45,437 nt of DNA from CAZXEJ01 sp964639895 (GTDB lineage: Bacteria > Desulfobacterota_D > UBA1144 > Nemesobacterales > JADFKM01): NCBI GenBank assembly GCA_964639895.1, contig CAZXEJ010000017.1:1-45437 (forward strand). The letters run 5' to 3'. Position numbers and translations under genes: made by a program. Each line of letters starts with the position of its first letter. Within the stretch, counting starts at the first letter, position 1. The notes below the pieces were generated by a model. That model saw nothing but the letters and a program-made list of their open reading frames with translations. It ran no database searches and was not told where the DNA came from. This document shows positions 43,240 to 45,437 of the stretch, piece after piece.

Positions 43240-44895
43240 TCAGCCGCCCAGCATCTCGCGCGCCGCTTCAAGGGTTTTCGCCGTCACGCTCAGGCCGCCC
43301 AGCATCCGGGCCAGCTCCTCGACCCTCGCGGCACGGTCCAGAGGCACGGCGCTCACCACCGTTCGTCCGTCCTCGAAACGCTTCTCTATCTTTATGTGGT
43401 TGTCCGCGAACTTGGCCACCTGGGGCAGGTGGGTTATGGCTATAACCTGATGGGATGCCGAGAGGTTCTTTATCTTCCTGCCCACCGTCTCGGCCACGGC
43501 GCCGCCGATGCCGGCGTCGGCCTCGTCGAATATAAGCACCGACGATCCCTCCACACCCGCCACCGACTCCTTGAGCACAAGCATCACGCGCGAGAGCTCG
43601 CCGCCGGAGGCCACGCGCCCAAGCGGCTTGGGGTCCTCGTCGGGGTTGGCGGTGAAAAGGAACGACACCCTGTCGCGGCCCGTGGTCGTAAGCTGCCCCA
43701 TATCGAACGATACGACGAAGCGGGCCTTGTCGAGGCCCACCAGCGCCAGCTCCTTCACGACACGCTCTTCGAGCCTGAGCGCAGCGCGGCGGCGCTCGTC
43801 GCCGAGCCTGTCGGCCAGCTCCTCTACCTTTCGCGACAGCGCATCAAGCCTCGCCGTCAGTTCCTCGATCTTGCGCTCGTAGACCTCTATGCCGCCCAGC
43901 TCCCCCTCGATACGCTCCCGCTTCTTGAGTATCTCCTCTATCGAGGCAGAGTGCTTGCTCTTGAGCCTGCGCAGGGCATCGAGCCTGTTCTCCACCTCCT
44001 CCAGGCGGCCGTCGTCGACGACGACGCCCGCGGCGTAGTCCCTGAGGAAAAACGAAGCGTCCTCGAGCTGGTGGAGCACGCCTTCGAGCGGGACCAGCAC
44101 CTCTTTGATGGAGGCATCGTAGCGGCTTGCGCCCTCGAGCTCGTAGTAGACCTTCTTCAGGTTGTCAACGACGGAACCGTGCGACTCGTAGAGCGCATCG
44201 TAGGAGCGCAACACGGTGTCGCGCAGGTATTGGGCGTGGGCGAGACGCTTGCGCTCCTCCTCGAGCCGCTCGTCCTCGCCGGGTTGCGGGGCGATGCGGT
44301 CGATCTCCTCGGCCTCGTAGCGCAGCAGGTCTTCCCTCTCGAGCCTGCTCTTGCGCGTGTCCTCGAGCTTGTTGAGCTCCCTGCTCGTCTCCATCCACCG
44401 GCTGTACGCCTCCCCGTAGTCGTCGAGCAGCGGAGCGATGGCCGCGAACTCGTCCAGCAGGCGGAGATGGTTGTCCTCACGCAGCAGGCTCTGGTGTTCG
44501 TGCTGTCCGAACACGTCGACAAGGCCGCGGGTCACCTCGGCCAGGTCGGCCCCCGTCGCCAGTGAGCCGTTTATGTATATGCGTCCGCGGCCCTTGAGAG
44601 GGATGGTACGTCTCACTACAAGCTCGTCCCCCTCGACGGGGAACCCCTTGGCGGCAAGCCTGTCGCGCACGGCGTCGTTGGCAGCCACGGAGAACAGGGC
44701 CTCAATCTGGGCTGCCTCGGCACTGCTTCGCACGTAGTCGGCCGAGCCCTTGGCCCCAAGGACCAGCCCTATGGCGTCTACGATGACGGACTTACCCGTC
44801 CCCGTCTCGCCGGTTATGATGTTGAGTCCCTCGGTGAAGGCCACACTCAGGGAATCGATTATGGCGAAGTTCCTGAGGGACAGTTCGAGCAACAT
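43240..44895 (-). CDS. recN: DNA repair ATPase RecN
   Basis: 551 residues, SMC-like protein in double-strand-break repair. N-terminal NFAIIDSLSVAFTEGLNIITGETGTGKS holds Walker A, the middle is two coiled-coil stretches (about 150-370), and the C-terminal part has the ABC signature RVASGGELSRVMLVLK and Walker B VLIFDEADAGIGG. Full length. It starts nine bases after the sigma factor gene, so the two are co-transcribed, which could tie repair to sigma-factor expression. Confidence 0.95.
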   Translation of the reverse strand: MLLELSLRNFAIIDSLSVAFTEGLNIITGETGTGKSVIVDAIGLVLGAKGSADYVRSSAEAAQIEALFSVAANDAVRDRLAAKGFPVEGDELVVRRTIPLKGRGRIYINGSLATGADLAEVTRGLVDVFGQHEHQSLLREDNHLRLLDEFAAIAPLLDDYGEAYSRWMETSRELNKLEDTRKSRLEREDLLRYEAEEIDRIAPQPGEDERLEEERKRLAHAQYLRDTVLRSYDALYESHGSVVDNLKKVYYELEGASRYDASIKEVLVPLEGVLHQLEDASFFLRDYAAGVVVDDGRLEEVENRLDALRRLKSKHSASIEEILKKRERIEGELGGIEVYERKIEELTARLDALSRKVEELADRLGDERRRAALRLEERVVKELALVGLDKARFVVSFDMGQLTTTGRDRVSFLFTANPDEDPKPLGRVASGGELSRVMLVLKESVAGVEGSSVLIFDEADAGIGGAVAETVGRKIKNLSASHQVIAITHLPQVAKFADNHIKIEKRFEDGRTVVSAVPLDRAARVEELARMLGGLSVTAKTLEAAREMLGG

Positions 44896-44904
44896 CCCTT
44901 GAGC

Positions 44905-45437
44905 CTATTCGAGGAAACTTTTGAGCATGCCCTCGATGTCGGAGTCCTCGAGCTTCTCGAGCGCCCTCTTTTCGATCTGACGTATACGCTCGCGCGTAAG
45001 AGAGAAGTGTACCCCGATCTCGTCGAGCGTGTAGGTGGTCGAATAGCCGATACCGAACCGCATCTTGAGGATCTTCTCCTCGCGCTCCGAGAGGCGGGAG
45101 AGGGCGAGCTTGAGCTTGTCGGCGAGCGAGGCCTTGGCCACGGCCGAATCGGGCGTGGGAGAACCCTCGTCGGGGATGAAGTCTATGAGCGTAGTGCGCT
45201 CGCCGTCCAGGATGGGAGAGTCGAGGTGGACGACGTCTTTCGTGGCCTCGAGCACCCGCTTGACGCCCTCGACCGAGATGCCCGTCTGGCGGGCGATCTC
45301 CTCGGGATAGGGCTTGCGGCCCATCTCCTTCTGCAGCTTGACACTGGCCTTGTGAACCTTGCTCGCCTGCTCGAGCACGTAGACGGGGACCCGTATGGTG
45401 CGCGTCTGGTCGAGCAGCGCACGCGATATGGCCTGGT
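44905..45437 (-). CDS. RNA polymerase sigma-70 family factor (3' part, cut by window edge)
   Basis: 177 residues seen; the N-terminal part lies beyond the right edge. Order: end of region 2.4 (QAISRALLDQTRTIRVPVYV), region 3 (GRKPYPEEIARQTGISVEGV) and region 4 with its HTH (TLDEIGVHFSLTRERIRQIEKRALEKLE). It belongs to the RpoD/RpoS group of sigma factors. Without region 1 the housekeeping RpoD and RpoS-like types cannot be separated, though position beside recN and the short C-terminus suggest an alternative sigma factor. Confidence 0.9.
   Translation of the reverse strand, partial: QAISRALLDQTRTIRVPVYVLEQASKVHKASVKLQKEMGRKPYPEEIARQTGISVEGVKRVLEATKDVVHLDSPILDGERTTLIDFIPDEGSPTPDSAVAKASLADKLKLALSRLSEREEKILKMRFGIGYSTTYTLDEIGVHFSLTRERIRQIEKRALEKLEDSDIEGMLKSFLE

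Noticed and set aside
1..45437. CRISPR arrays, insertion sequences, toxin-antitoxin or restriction genes
   Set aside because: No regular repeats, transposase, Cas or restriction motifs were found on either strand.

Overview
The window is a high-GC bacterial chromosome segment holding about 40 protein genes and two tRNAs. There are no phage genes, insertion sequences or CRISPR arrays. Gene content and order (xerC-hslV-hslU-argB-argD-argF; tgt-yajC-secD-secF; parA-parB; PurS with PurQ; pyruvoyl arginine decarboxylase) suggest a Gram-negative lineage near the former Deltaproteobacteria (Desulfobacterota/Myxococcota or a neighbouring phylum). This placement is an inference from synteny, not a phylogeny. 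Lipoproteins with clear lipoboxes fit a diderm. The AUA isoleucine codon is used far more than is usual at this GC content.

Layout. 0.8-3.2 kb (+): threonine synthase, a CysO/ThiS-like sulfur carrier and a PfkB kinase in overlapping frames. 4.2-7.1 kb (-): a GAF plus globin-like sensor, SufE and a two-domain rhodanese. 7.4-11.2 kb (+): a small exported protein, a 1.6 kb gene-free spacer, and uvrC. 11.1-17.0 kb (-): xerC-hslV-hslU-argB-argD-argF, tightly overlapped. 17.3-17.7 kb (-): tRNA-Leu(UAA) and tRNA-Cys(GCA). 18.4-23.0 kb (+): a nucleotidyltransferase, a CDP-alcohol phosphotransferase fused to a second, degenerate nucleotidyltransferase domain, and two GT4 glycosyltransferases. 23.4-32.5 kb (-): one long run of lipoprotein, dapB, tgt, yajC, secD, secF, a DUF456 membrane protein, pheS, an NSS transporter and its small subunit. 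32.7-37.2 kb (+): yicC, parA-parB, purS-purQ. 37.9-42.4 kb (+): tusA-like, O-acetyl/phosphoserine-type cysteine synthase, JAMM peptidase and E1-like enzyme, then a TPR protein, a pteridine-reductase-like SDR and arginine decarboxylase. 43.2-45.4 kb (-): recN and the 3' part of a sigma-70 factor gene.

Main story. The genes for a protein-bound-sulfur route to cysteine (or another thiol metabolite) are split between two loci about 36 kb apart. The carrier protein lies with threonine synthase. The TusA-like protein, PLP enzyme, JAMM peptidase and E1 form a second operon. The carrier closely resembles mycobacterial CysO, but its C-terminal Gly-Gly is followed by seven extra residues. It should therefore need proteolytic trimming before activation, a job the JAMM peptidase could do. 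A SufE/rhodanese pair adds a third sulfur-transfer locus.

Other points: several long spacers between same-direction plus-strand genes are strongly C-rich and G-poor on the plus strand. A few genes have a -10 box so close to the start codon that their mRNAs may be leaderless.
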